DNA of 64,000 bases, taken from contig NZ_KQ033913.1 of assembly GCF_000969835.1 (NCBI RefSeq), forward strand, positions 622,859 through 686,858, given 5' to 3'. Position numbers and translations under genes: made by a program. Within the stretch, counting starts at the first letter, position 1; each line of letters starts with the position of its first letter. The notes below the pieces were generated by a model. The model searched no databases. It had not been told where the DNA came from and saw only the letters and a program-made list of their open reading frames with translations. Positions 27,425 through 36,966 of the stretch are shown in pieces. Source of the DNA: Parabacteroides goldsteinii DSM 19448 = WAL 12034. Its GTDB lineage: Bacteria > Bacteroidota > Bacteroidia > Bacteroidales > Tannerellaceae.

Positions 27425-28268
27425 CAAAAAGCATAAAGCCATGTTGAGTGAACATTTCAGTCTGGAAGAGTTGACTTATAGCCGTATAGCGGTAGAGAAC
27501 GGATTGGATAATGAACCGCCTCCTGCTGTCCGTCAGTCACTTTGTTATCTGGCCGTTCATCTGTTGGAACCATTGGGAGGGCTCTATAATAGTCCGATTG
27601 CCGTACTGAGTGGTTATCGTAGTGACTCTGTTAACCGTCTAGCTGGTGGTGTCGTTAACAGCCAGCACCGGAAAGGGGAGGCTGCCGATTGCTATATCCC
27701 GGAAGGACCGTGCCGTTTACTGGATATCCTGAAGAAATCAGGATTGCTTTTCGACCAGGCCATTCTGTACAAGAAACGGAATTTTCTTCATCTCTCCCTG
27801 AAAGAGAAAGGTACCAATAGAATGCAGATATTATTTTATATTTTATGTCTGGTATTTCTGTTGCCGTCTTGCCAGATACGACGGGGCAGCACGAGAGAAG
27901 AACATGCTTTCTATATTGACTCATTAGTTGCCTCCGGCAAAGACTCTTCCCTTTTTAACCGTAAAACATTCACTATAGATTCTATTAACTGGAATATAAC
28001 CCGGGTGGTCTTTTCGCCACCTGATAGTACCGGCCGACAATATCCGGCAGAGATAGCTTTATTGCAAGGGAAAAAACATCACAGCATAACCGACATAAGT
28101 AGTAAGACCGCTAATTCGTCAGTAGAATTGACCCGCCATCAAACCGCTGTTTCTTCTTTTTTTTCCGAAAATCAGTACAAACACTCATCGTCTGTGAGTA
28201 TTTGGATAGTAGTTTTTGTCCTGTTAGCCGGGGTATGCCTGGGGTTCGGAAACTCATCGCAAACATGA
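27417..28268 (+). CDS. M15-type peptidoglycan peptidase fused to a lipoprotein-like domain
   Basis: Residues 1-135 resemble the peptidase M15 (D-Ala-D-Ala carboxypeptidase-like) family: HFSLEELTYS, VLSGYRSDSVNRLAGG and NSQHRKGEAADCY, with zinc-ligand His and Asp in the SQHRKGEAAD region. At residue 136 a second start-like sequence begins (MQILFYILCLVFLLPSC), which is a complete lipoprotein signal peptide with lipobox Cys at residue 152. About 110 residues and a C-terminal hydrophobic helix (SIWIVVFVLLAGVCLGF) follow. The frame is continuous, so this is either a fusion or a second gene started internally at ATG 27822. A hydrolase plus small lipoprotein beside an integrase remnant recalls a phage lysis cassette. 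The start at 27417 is chosen because upstream codons belong to the recombinase remnant. Confidence 0.7.
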   Translation: MSNKKHKAMLSEHFSLEELTYSRIAVENGLDNEPPPAVRQSLCYLAVHLLEPLGGLYNSPIAVLSGYRSDSVNRLAGGVVNSQHRKGEAADCYIPEGPCRLLDILKKSGLLFDQAILYKKRNFLHLSLKEKGTNRMQILFYILCLVFLLPSCQIRRGSTREEHAFYIDSLVASGKDSSLFNRKTFTIDSINWNITRVVFSPPDSTGRQYPAEIALLQGKKHHSITDISSKTANSSVELTRHQTAVSSFFSENQYKHSSSVSIWIVVFVLLAGVCLGFGNSSQT

Positions 28269-28355
28269 GGTTATTAGTCACTTCATTAGGGGTGGAGTGG
28301 CTTTGATATTAATTCAATGAGTATATTATATCTTTTTATTTACACTGCATCATTC

Positions 28356-31300
28356 TTACATATCCCTTACACAACGGACGTAAACAGAAGACGTATTCCA
28401 ATCCATGGCACTACCGCTGATTGCATTGTCCCATCTATTGGTTACATTGAAATATACAGCACGATTATCATTCGGATATTTTCGGTTTACCCAATAATAA
28501 CGTCCGTTAGTTTGCTCTCCTCCGAGATGGTCGAAACCGAGATCAGTAAAATCATTAAAAGTCATCCCTCCTTTTTGTAATTCCGGAATCTGCGCGGGAC
28601 TACCCGATTTAGAGCCGACACCACCTCCCAGCAAAAGAATCTGCCTCATCTCCAATTCCGACGGAAGACGCCATCCTGATTCACTGCCCTCTTCACTGTA
28701 AGCAGCACAACCAGTAAGAGGTGTTGCAAGATCAACCGCATTCGAATTACTCCATCCTGAAGCTTCCACCCAAGTGCCGTTTGACAAAGAATTAACTATA
28801 ACAGCATCCTTTTTCGCTACACGGAATCGGGGGGAAAGGTAACTCCAGTTTGGGTCTGCTGGACCTTCTCCCGACACGTCAGATACCTGATCTTTTTCAG
28901 TGAAACGCAAGGGCGATCCCAATCTGTAATAACTATACGTTCCTGTGGTCATGGGATTAACATCGACATATCCTTTTTCTACACCATTCACTTTTTCGTA
29001 TGATACGATTACCGGATTACCGCTTATATTCGTGAGGTATGGATACGTCTTTTCCACATTTTTATTATCCCGCACACAGCGCACAATACTGCTTGAGCTA
29101 TAATTGGCACTCACATCCACGGTAGTTCCGGCAAAGTATGCCGAATTCTGTACTGACGAGGGAGTAGTCTTCGGCACCGTGCTCGTCCAGTAATGTCCAC
29201 GACTATTAAGCGCAATGCCTTTCACTCCTAACATAACGGCAGTAGCCCCCATCAATCCGTGGTAACGTGCAGGCAGATACCATTCCAAACGGGGATCATC
29301 CGCACTGTTTATATCCCACCATTCTTCATTCATCATCATACAAAAACCTGCCGGTGAAAAGACCGGTGGAGCCGTCATTCCCTGAGCGGCATAATTAATC
29401 TGTTCAGCCACATATCCTTCCAATGCTTTGAAAATCTTTAACGTGTTCTCTTTTCCGTCACTCGTACTCGTAGCCCCGTACTTGGATTCATCTTTGTCGT
29501 AGTCAGTACCTTCATCAACAAGATTTATCCCCATCGGCAAACTACCCTCAAAGGCAAACATTGTTTCATACAAAGGATCGGTAGTATAATCATAAACATA
29601 TCTTCCGGACGCTAATGCTTTAGTTTTTATAAGATTCTCTGCAGAGGCCATTTGATTTATGTATACCGTTTTATCAGCATATCCGGGTTGAATTTCACCA
29701 TTGGGATTTCCATCAAATGTTCTCACTACGATTCTCTTGCGTTTATTAGCAACACCGTCAAATCTTGTTACTTTAAAGAGAATTGTACCATGTCCGCTGA
29801 CATAACCATCCCCTACAGTGTTTTGAACTTTGTCCCCACCAAGATCCATCACCCCCTCAAATACAGGTCCCGCATCCGTTATTTCCTGAAGTCTCCAATA
29901 GGATCCTTCTTTAGCCCGAACCATCACACCATACGTACCGGCTTCAGAAGGGAAAAAGTTATTGTCGAGAATCGTAATCTTATCGGTAGCATACTGGGTA
30001 ACCCGCCAAGCTCGGCTCATATCCGGTTCATTATCATTAAAATACCGTAATTCTACAGTACGCGGCACAGGCATAACGTTTACTCCGACATTTATTCTGA
30101 TACGTGCTCCCGAAGGCAATCCATTCTTCTTCATACCTACATTTATCCAGTTTGCTTCATCATCTTCTACCCACTTGGAACGAATCTCTCCAATTCCCAT
30201 ATTTGCATTTGTTCCGGGATCCGATGCACCATCTTTAAGAGGAAGATACGAAAGCGATAGCCCCTGCCAGTTGGTGATAGCATTGCCATAAATATCGACC
30301 AGTTCAAATCCCCAGGTATCTTCGCCTGCATCCATATACAGATAAGAATTAGTGTTTGCGACAGGAACAGGTCTTACCTGATTACCCCAATTCGTATCAT
30401 TCGGATCCAGATAAGAGGTTTCGGGCGAACGGTTGGAAGCATACCGACCATTCAGATAACGCAATTCACGCACATGCAGATTTTCTTTATCTACACGGAT
30501 ATCGGAAGTTACGATACCGGCTCCGTCAATTTTCACGGTAACGGTATAATGAGTGTTGCGTTTGATATTGAAATTGTCTATATTGTTTTCACCCAAATAT
30601 ATTTTCCAGGTCACCTTTCCCACATTACGTCCATCATTCATTACTCCCTCGACCAGCAGATATGTAGCCAGATTGTCGATTTCATTATCGGCTGCCGCAT
30701 TGTTTTTAAACTGTTCCTTTCCCCTTTCAGATGTATTATTCGGATATAGAGCCTCATCATCACCATGCATTCTGTTCTCCAGTATATAATATGACTCGGA
30801 AGTGCTGTAATTTTTAACCAGATCTCCTCCATTATCTGTCAAATCAGCTTTAATAGATGACAGATTCTCCGGAACAGTAATTTTGTCTCCATCAGTAGCA
30901 AAAGCGGCGTGCTTGGGAACATTCACTATTTGAAGTCCGGTTATAGAAAGGGTTGCACCAATGAAAGGATGAGAGGGAGAACTGATCGACTGGGAAGCTT
31001 CTATCATCACATCCAGTTTTGCTGTAAGTTTATCCACATAAACCAGTATACTTGATATAGGTGTTTCCTCCAGGCTAACCTCCATATTTATAGAACCAAC
31101 CATCACCAGTTTATCCCCGGATGAGATACTTGCATTATCCGTACTGTCCGGCGTATAAACGAGTGTTTTAAATTCGTCCAGATTTACAGCAAAAGTACCT
31201 GTGGCTGGATTAATAAAAGGATTATTCCCTGACATTCCCATATCACCATTGGTTTTACCGTAATTGGTAATGAAATAAATAAGGTTATTTGTACCATCAC

Positions 31301-31646
31301 TATTGGCTAGAATGACATTAAAATTACCGCTTTCATCGGGAACGTATTGTTTAACGGACGCATCAATCAGTTCATTATTCGCATCGAACTGTCCGACAAC
31401 AACATGTGTCCAATTATGCTCCTGCTGACTGGTTAATGACTTAGTTTGTACAGTTTCAAAGCCGGATGCTATCATATTGACATGTGCCCGTACGAATCCT
31501 TCGGGTACACCGGTCTGGTCGACCGGCTTACGTTTGTTTGGCTCGAATGCATCATCCGTACATCCGGTCAGCATAACTGCTCCGAATATTACAGATAAGA
31601 TTAATTGCAAAATTATATTCCCGTTCTCTATTCTCTTTCTTTTCAT
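28356..31646 (-). CDS. Large fimbrial tip-like lipoprotein (DUF4906 type) with two FISUMP-like modules
   Basis: The 1096-residue lipoprotein has its lipobox Cys at residue 29 (VMLTGC). The N-terminal part resembles DUF4906 proteins found at the distal end of Bacteroidales fimbrial operons, where they are thought to form the tip. Residues about 700-850 and 930-1096 each contain an order of WRLP/WYLPARY-like, YYW or YWTS, and a final VRCVRD, a pattern of the Fibrobacter major paralogous (FISUMP) domain; the protein ends VRCVRDM. It is the last gene of the operon, 12 bp after the preceding lipoprotein. Adhesion through the tip is inferred. Confidence 0.78.
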   Translation of the reverse strand: MKRKRIENGNIILQLILSVIFGAVMLTGCTDDAFEPNKRKPVDQTGVPEGFVRAHVNMIASGFETVQTKSLTSQQEHNWTHVVVGQFDANNELIDASVKQYVPDESGNFNVILANSDGTNNLIYFITNYGKTNGDMGMSGNNPFINPATGTFAVNLDEFKTLVYTPDSTDNASISSGDKLVMVGSINMEVSLEETPISSILVYVDKLTAKLDVMIEASQSISSPSHPFIGATLSITGLQIVNVPKHAAFATDGDKITVPENLSSIKADLTDNGGDLVKNYSTSESYYILENRMHGDDEALYPNNTSERGKEQFKNNAAADNEIDNLATYLLVEGVMNDGRNVGKVTWKIYLGENNIDNFNIKRNTHYTVTVKIDGAGIVTSDIRVDKENLHVRELRYLNGRYASNRSPETSYLDPNDTNWGNQVRPVPVANTNSYLYMDAGEDTWGFELVDIYGNAITNWQGLSLSYLPLKDGASDPGTNANMGIGEIRSKWVEDDEANWINVGMKKNGLPSGARIRINVGVNVMPVPRTVELRYFNDNEPDMSRAWRVTQYATDKITILDNNFFPSEAGTYGVMVRAKEGSYWRLQEITDAGPVFEGVMDLGGDKVQNTVGDGYVSGHGTILFKVTRFDGVANKRKRIVVRTFDGNPNGEIQPGYADKTVYINQMASAENLIKTKALASGRYVYDYTTDPLYETMFAFEGSLPMGINLVDEGTDYDKDESKYGATSTSDGKENTLKIFKALEGYVAEQINYAAQGMTAPPVFSPAGFCMMMNEEWWDINSADDPRLEWYLPARYHGLMGATAVMLGVKGIALNSRGHYWTSTVPKTTPSSVQNSAYFAGTTVDVSANYSSSSIVRCVRDNKNVEKTYPYLTNISGNPVIVSYEKVNGVEKGYVDVNPMTTGTYSYYRLGSPLRFTEKDQVSDVSGEGPADPNWSYLSPRFRVAKKDAVIVNSLSNGTWVEASGWSNSNAVDLATPLTGCAAYSEEGSESGWRLPSELEMRQILLLGGGVGSKSGSPAQIPELQKGGMTFNDFTDLGFDHLGGEQTNGRYYWVNRKYPNDNRAVYFNVTNRWDNAISGSAMDWNTSSVYVRCVRDM

Positions 31647-31658
31647 AATTATCCTTAT

Positions 31659-32825
31659 TTATCGGGGTATGGTAACTGTCCATTGGGCATTGCGCCATCC
31701 TCTTACAAAAATACCTCCGGCATTCACCGTCACTTCATACGTGTATTCGCTTCCACGTTCAAATCGTTGATTCCTTAATACGGATTCGTAAGATTTGTAG
31801 TTATCTCCGTTTATCAGCAAGTGGAACGTCAGTTTGACATCCCTGCTTCTGAGGGTCACTGTTTCGGTATTGGTATCGGGATTAGGGATAACCTCGGAAA
31901 TCAACTCCCAAGTATCAGTTTTCTCATGTATTCCATCTTCATAGCCTTTCGGTTGTTGATAAACATTACGCGCATTCCGGATAGAAACAGTTCCGAAGAC
32001 AGCACCTTCTTCAGTCAGGATCGTTTCTCTCAGTTTTTGCTCGCCAATAAAGAAGTTAGTACTAAAAGCATTGTAAGTCATATTACTCATCTCGACACCT
32101 CTATTTTCTATCCGCATACTCTCAACATCACTTCCCCGAATAACAATAAATCTGATCCGTGAGGAAAGCAAAGTGAACGGCTCGAGCTGAATATTGTAGA
32201 CACCCGGTGTTCCTTCGGTTACTTGTCCGGCATCCTGACTGATTTGTATTCCTTTAAGAGGACTAGAGGTATATAAAGTGACCGGTATATCCCCTTCCTG
32301 AGCAACGACACCGCCATGCCGGAATCGGTATCCCGGTACGTCATACCCATCTATCGCCGATGTATTCAGTTGAACAGCCGGCGAAATTGCAAAAAAATCA
32401 TAGAGAGCCCCGGGAAGATGCAGGTCGGTATGGGTTATTTCTCCATCCTCCAAGGCCTCTCCGGTTACAGGATCGACACGCCACGGAACGAGTGCTCGTT
32501 TATCGGAGGAATTATTTCTTTCTTCCTGACTTCGCACCTTGAATGTCATTTCCTTTTCCTGCAACCTATTATTTGAATACGGATTATTTTCTCCTTCGCT
32601 GGTATTGGCATCATAGACATACAACCGTATGGTCGATCCGGCAGGCATCGCTTCCGTAACCATGGAACGCGTAAGCTGATCATCAGTTGTTGCAATGCGA
32701 GGTGGCAGGATATTGATCAGTACCTCCCCGTCACCGCCACCGTTTATGTCCGGTTCCGGAATCTGTTCACTACATGCTGTAAACAAGCAGACTATTAAAA
32801 TCGGTATGTAAAATTTTCTTTTCAT
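31659..32825 (-). CDS. Fimbrillin-like lipoprotein
   Basis: The 388-residue protein has a lipobox Cys at residue 18 (CLFTAC). Beta-rich sequence follows, with features shared by FimA-clan subunits: an early R (TRSMVTEAMPAG) where arginine gingipain-like processing occurs in Porphyromonas, a two-domain layout and a final strand FVRGWRNAQWTVTIPR. It lies between two other fimbrial genes with gaps of 11-12 bp. It may be an accessory or anchor subunit; the exact role is not readable. Confidence 0.75.
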   Translation of the reverse strand: MKRKFYIPILIVCLFTACSEQIPEPDINGGGDGEVLINILPPRIATTDDQLTRSMVTEAMPAGSTIRLYVYDANTSEGENNPYSNNRLQEKEMTFKVRSQEERNNSSDKRALVPWRVDPVTGEALEDGEITHTDLHLPGALYDFFAISPAVQLNTSAIDGYDVPGYRFRHGGVVAQEGDIPVTLYTSSPLKGIQISQDAGQVTEGTPGVYNIQLEPFTLLSSRIRFIVIRGSDVESMRIENRGVEMSNMTYNAFSTNFFIGEQKLRETILTEEGAVFGTVSIRNARNVYQQPKGYEDGIHEKTDTWELISEVIPNPDTNTETVTLRSRDVKLTFHLLINGDNYKSYESVLRNQRFERGSEYTYEVTVNAGGIFVRGWRNAQWTVTIPR

Positions 32826-32836
32826 ATATACTTCTG

Positions 32837-33982
32837 TTAAGTGCCACCAACTCCAATTGTAATATCTTCTTTATCTTCCGTTTTCCACCGTTCGCGCTGA
32901 ATCTCGTCCAGTTCAATGTAAATATCCGCCTCATTCACCTTTATAGTATAGGTATAACGTTCTCCAGGTTTCCATCCCTCCCAATCGAGATCAGTACAGG
33001 TAGGCAGCATAAACGAATACCGCCTTTCATTAAGCCAGATATCGAAGAAATAACGTTCCAATTCGTCGAGCTCGGTAGAAGCAGTGGAGGCTACGGGAAA
33101 CAAAAATATTTCCCGAATCAGTGCCGGTTCATCTTTCGCCGCCGGCACAAGAAACGTGCTGTCCCTGTTATAACCGGGAATAAGGATAGAAGCGCCCGAA
33201 GTTGCATCCGTCAGACTGGGATCCGTACCTGTTTTCACAGGAGGTTCGAACTTTTCCTTGATTATATCATAGGTACCCCGTGTCACACCCGAAACGGTCA
33301 TACGATTGATAAAGATATCCTGTTCCGGTACATCCGGTGCTTCATCTGTTTTAATTATTTTCAGGACAACACTGGTTAACAGATGCTCGAATTGGGTTTC
33401 TAGTGGCTGATCGGTTTTCTGTTTGTCTGTCAGCGTAGCCTTCAGCAGATCCGGGCGGCGATATAAATTCACACGCAAACCGAGCGGACGTTCAGAAGTG
33501 GGCGGAAGAATGGTTACTCCCGACGAATCACCTCCCGCGGAAGATGCCAATGGGGCCGGGAAAAACAGTTTAAAATCGTATTGTTCATCATCTTCCGGAT
33601 AATAGTATTTCAGTGGTGAATAATCAATTTTGTAGCCGTCAACTACTTTCTTTACCGAACCGGTCAACCCATTCATAAACGGATTTAACCAATCAGCGCT
33701 TCCATTATTATAACGGGTACCATAGATCAGAACTTCTCTACCGCTGGTCACCAAAGAATCCATATTCTCCATACCCGGATTCGACTCTTCGATTCCGGCA
33801 CGCGTAACATCTCCGTTCTCTACTATCACTGTTCCTACCGCTGCATTAAACAAGACAGGAACAGGTGAGGAAGAAGAGTCGTCCTTGATTTCCGTTTCAT
33901 TACTACAACTGCCCAAAAAGAACAGACCGGCAAGTAATAAAAAACCAATGTTACGACTATATTTATATATTAATTCGATCAT
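32837..33982 (-). CDS. Fimbrillin family lipoprotein
   Basis: The 381-residue protein has a lipobox Cys at residue 26 (FFLGSC). Typical fimbrillin features are VTRAG near residue 60, a KYYYPEDDEQYDFKLFFP segment, then FEHLLTSVVLKI, which is the conserved region where fimbrillin core strands begin. The C-terminal GERYTYTIKVNEADIYI strand is also typical. It follows the upstream fimbrillin gene by 15 bp. Probably a minor or accessory subunit. Confidence 0.8.
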   Translation of the reverse strand: MIELIYKYSRNIGFLLLAGLFFLGSCSNETEIKDDSSSSPVPVLFNAAVGTVIVENGDVTRAGIEESNPGMENMDSLVTSGREVLIYGTRYNNGSADWLNPFMNGLTGSVKKVVDGYKIDYSPLKYYYPEDDEQYDFKLFFPAPLASSAGGDSSGVTILPPTSERPLGLRVNLYRRPDLLKATLTDKQKTDQPLETQFEHLLTSVVLKIIKTDEAPDVPEQDIFINRMTVSGVTRGTYDIIKEKFEPPVKTGTDPSLTDATSGASILIPGYNRDSTFLVPAAKDEPALIREIFLFPVASTASTELDELERYFFDIWLNERRYSFMLPTCTDLDWEGWKPGERYTYTIKVNEADIYIELDEIQRERWKTEDKEDITIGVGGT

Positions 33983-33997
33983 AGATATTCTCCTTTA

Positions 33998-34939
33998 TTA
34001 TAAAGATTCACCGGGTTTACCCAGCCCAACCTCGTTACCGTTATCCGGTTCGGTTGCATCCTCCCAGGGTTCAAGACTAATAACATCGAAAAGTACGGTA
34101 TGTCCCTTTACTGTAGCTATAACAACTGTTTTATGTCCTGCTTGCAGCGTCACACCACTGAACGGGTATGATTTGGTTTTTCTGTTTTCAAACTCCAAGG
34201 TGATTTCAGTCAGGCCGGCGGCATCTGGGTAAACCAACACCCCTTGCGAAGTAACCGTATCTGTTCGCAGCTCCATCTCTCCAAAATCAAATTCACCCAT
34301 ATGACTATCGTCCGGTTGGGTTATTTTATTCAGAGCAGTCTCCCCGATATTGGATATGGTCAGTTCGAACTGAGTGGGGACATTTATTTTTGCTGAAAGC
34401 AGATCGCCGTATAACTCAGCTACATGATCATCTTCAGCAACCAGTTTTAATACGACCTGTGCCAGACTGTGCTCAAATTCAAACGCAATTTCACGTCCAT
34501 CTTGATAAACCGCGGTAACCGGCTTAGTCACCATAATATCTTGTGTTCCGTCGATTGTCCACGACGCCTTTCCAGCTTCATAGTTATTATGTTCCGGATA
34601 AAATGCCATGAAGTGAGCATTATTGTTAGCCTCATCGAAATATTGACGTATATCCAGATCTATCGTTCCGCTGCCTGCTGCAATGGAAGCGGAAGAAGCT
34701 ATATTGGAAGTAAGAAAGCCTTGTTGCGTATCTCCATCAGTACCTCGTATCACCTGTATGCCAATCATTTCCTGTTGAGGGGTATGATTTTCATCGGATT
34801 CTATAACCCCACGGGTTAAAACGACACCCGTATTGAATTTGATTTCATTCTTAACAGGCACCTCAGCTATCGGGTCTTCATTACATGCTGTTAACAGAAA
34901 GAGTACGATTGTGATAATATATACAGGCCAATATTTCAT
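33998..34939 (-). CDS. Fimbrillin family lipoprotein
   Basis: The 313-residue protein has a lipobox Cys at residue 19 (LFLLTAC). It shows VLTRG soon after the signal (a possible processing Arg), HFMAFYPEHNNY, DIMVTKPV, and FEFEHSLAQVVLKLVA, all standard fimbrillin landmarks. It ends in LEPWEDA, similar to the paralogue upstream (VKPWEDGG). A GC-rich hairpin lies between the two genes. Confidence 0.82.
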   Translation of the reverse strand: MKYWPVYIITIVLFLLTACNEDPIAEVPVKNEIKFNTGVVLTRGVIESDENHTPQQEMIGIQVIRGTDGDTQQGFLTSNIASSASIAAGSGTIDLDIRQYFDEANNNAHFMAFYPEHNNYEAGKASWTIDGTQDIMVTKPVTAVYQDGREIAFEFEHSLAQVVLKLVAEDDHVAELYGDLLSAKINVPTQFELTISNIGETALNKITQPDDSHMGEFDFGEMELRTDTVTSQGVLVYPDAAGLTEITLEFENRKTKSYPFSGVTLQAGHKTVVIATVKGHTVLFDVISLEPWEDATEPDNGNEVGLGKPGESL

Positions 34940-34960
34940 TCTAATTCTTTTTCATTTGGT

Positions 34961-34990
34961 GACCGGAAAAGAAACTAATCCTGTCCGGTC
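34961..34990 (-). terminator. Intercistronic hairpin between two fimbrillin genes
   Basis: GACCGG and CCGGTC form a 6-bp GC-rich stem around an 18-base loop, just after the stop of the 35008-36039 gene. It lacks a T-run. In other fimbrial operons the major subunit gene is followed by a partial terminator that raises its output over downstream genes; this hairpin could do the same. Confidence 0.4.
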
Positions 34991-35007
34991 TGTGTAAGTT
35001 GTTGCTA

Positions 35008-36039
35008 TTATTGTATGGTACCTGATCCTGTACCGCCATCTTCCCACGGTTTTACTTTAATAGAAGGTAAAATCTCACCGGATTTAAATGTCAAAGTAAT
35101 CTCATGATCCATACCAGGTTTAGCACCACCATCAGAAATCACTATCCCATTAAGTTCCGCATCATCACCACCAGAAGTCTTCACTACTAAATTATAGTTC
35201 GCTTCGGGATAAACCATTGCTTTACCAAAAGTAAGAGTATCTGTTGTTAACGTAAGGTTGTCAGCCTGTGTATCGAGAACCTGATCGCCACTCGCATTTA
35301 ATACAGGGATCTCTTTTGTTGATGCAGTACTGGTTGATTGATACTGATTAGCTTCATTACCATCAAACGTGTGAGTTACCGTAGATTTCGTACCTGTGAT
35401 TATCACCTCGGTAACATCGCCCCAACTTCTTGCTGCAGCATCGCTATCGGCAATGACCTTGATTGTTATTTTCGAAAGCAAATGTTGGAATGTTACAGGA
35501 TTCGAGGAACCCGATACTTCTTTATTGTCATGAAAATAATTGGTTACCATCACGTCAGTCTTACCGTCTATCATCCATGTGGCACTAACATGGGTATCCT
35601 TTACTAAGTTAACTTTCGGGTAAAAACCTTTCAAGTGAGAGTATATAGTACCATCGATATTATAATACTGCGAATTAGTAAATTCAAGCACATTTTCATC
35701 GCTTACATTTTTCAATGTAGCATCAACAACTCCAGGTCCTGTCCCCTCTACTGTCTGAACCGTAGCTATTGCATCAGCCCATACCGTAGATGTAGCAGTA
35801 GAAGATGAATGATCCGGAGCTCTAAGAAAAGCAACATTCAGTGAGGTTGGTGTTGTGATAATACCACTGCTGTTAGATTCCACCGACGTACGGGTCATAA
35901 CTGTCGTTCTCAGTAAAATTTCACTTTTATCTTCTCCAGCCTGCCCTCCATTGACCGGGTCGTCCCCATTGGAGCAGGCTGTTGCCAACAATGCCAGCAT
36001 AAAGATCGATGTAATTTTTGTTTTCGTTTTCATTTTCAT
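35008..36039 (-). CDS. Fimbrillin family lipoprotein, possible major subunit
   Basis: The 343-residue protein has a lipobox Cys at residue 22 (LLATAC). VMTRTS near residue 52 offers a processing Arg. SHLKGFYPKVNLV, DVMVTNYF and VTFQHLLSKITIKVIA match the fimbrillin core. The C-terminus ends in VKPWEDGGTGSGTIQ. A hairpin after its stop and its early place among the pilin genes suggest it may be the main shaft subunit, but this is inference. It shares domain order with the gene directly downstream, so the two are probably duplicates. Confidence 0.82.
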   Translation of the reverse strand: MKMKTKTKITSIFMLALLATACSNGDDPVNGGQAGEDKSEILLRTTVMTRTSVESNSSGIITTPTSLNVAFLRAPDHSSSTATSTVWADAIATVQTVEGTGPGVVDATLKNVSDENVLEFTNSQYYNIDGTIYSHLKGFYPKVNLVKDTHVSATWMIDGKTDVMVTNYFHDNKEVSGSSNPVTFQHLLSKITIKVIADSDAAARSWGDVTEVIITGTKSTVTHTFDGNEANQYQSTSTASTKEIPVLNASGDQVLDTQADNLTLTTDTLTFGKAMVYPEANYNLVVKTSGGDDAELNGIVISDGGAKPGMDHEITLTFKSGEILPSIKVKPWEDGGTGSGTIQ

Positions 36040-36087
36040 TCACTTAATGGTTTATTTACTCTTTTATCTATTTAAACTCTCATTTCC

Positions 36088-36966
36088 TTATTCTATGACA
36101 GCACCTCCGCTACCTCCCCAACTCCAGGGACGAACCACCATCGTGAGGTTAAACTCGCCTCCATCGGGGAATTTCAATGGCACAATTACCATCCCGCCTT
36201 CTTCGGGTAGAGCAGCCAGATCATCGGTTATATCAGACGGCAGAGTTGTCACCGTTTCTCCACCGGAGAAGGTCACATCCGCAGTAACTTCGTTTTTATC
36301 TATAAAACCGAAAACGGAAACAGTGGTACTGAAATCCTTCTCTCCGTCCTTCCGGGAAGCTTCGGCCCGTACAACGGCTGTTCCCATGCTAGCGGCTTCG
36401 CCGCTAAAAGCTTTTACCGAATAGATAATCCCATCCACATCCACCGACAATGCCGAAACATTATTCAGCGCATCCGATTGTAATATAAAGGTAATATAAC
36501 GTGTGTAGCTCTGAGGATAAGCATCTACCACGACAGGTATCTCCGAACGGGGAACTTCTATTTCTTCCAGTCCGGTGCCAAACACTCTTTCTACACTACC
36601 GATATATCCGGGACCTGCCCGATGGAATACCTCCCCGGCCAGTATAATATCATTTTCGTGACTACCATTCACTTGATAAGACGCACCGCTCATTTCCTTG
36701 TTCGAGATTATCACATGATAAGTTTCGGCCGGCAGCCAACCTTCGAAGCCAGAGGATGTTCCTTCAGCAACAATGGGTTCACCACCGCGACTGTTATAGA
36801 AATAATAGGTAGTAACTCCCGGCACAGAAGACTGTTTCCAATGCAGGTTTATCTTCAGATATCCATTATCAGGCCTCATCTCCAGATCACGGCGTGTGCA
36901 TCCGAACATTAGCATAGCTATCAGAACGATGCTCAATATGATATATATATTTACCTTATTTTTCAT
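36088..36966 (-). CDS. DUF5119 domain lipoprotein of the fimbrial operon
   Basis: The 292-residue protein has a lipobox Cys at residue 23 (LMFGC) and the start RRDLEMRPDNGYLKINLHW, which fits DUF5119, a family found in Bacteroidales fimbrial operons upstream of fimbrillin genes. It ends RPWSWGGSGGAVIE, echoing the PWEDGG ends of the fimbrillins. Its start overlaps the stop of the DUF3575 gene by 4 bp (ATGA), indicating translational coupling. A role in anchoring or assembly at the outer membrane is likely but not shown. Confidence 0.8.
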   Translation of the reverse strand: MKNKVNIYIILSIVLIAMLMFGCTRRDLEMRPDNGYLKINLHWKQSSVPGVTTYYFYNSRGGEPIVAEGTSSGFEGWLPAETYHVIISNKEMSGASYQVNGSHENDIILAGEVFHRAGPGYIGSVERVFGTGLEEIEVPRSEIPVVVDAYPQSYTRYITFILQSDALNNVSALSVDVDGIIYSVKAFSGEAASMGTAVVRAEASRKDGEKDFSTTVSVFGFIDKNEVTADVTFSGGETVTTLPSDITDDLAALPEEGGMVIVPLKFPDGGEFNLTMVVRPWSWGGSGGAVIE

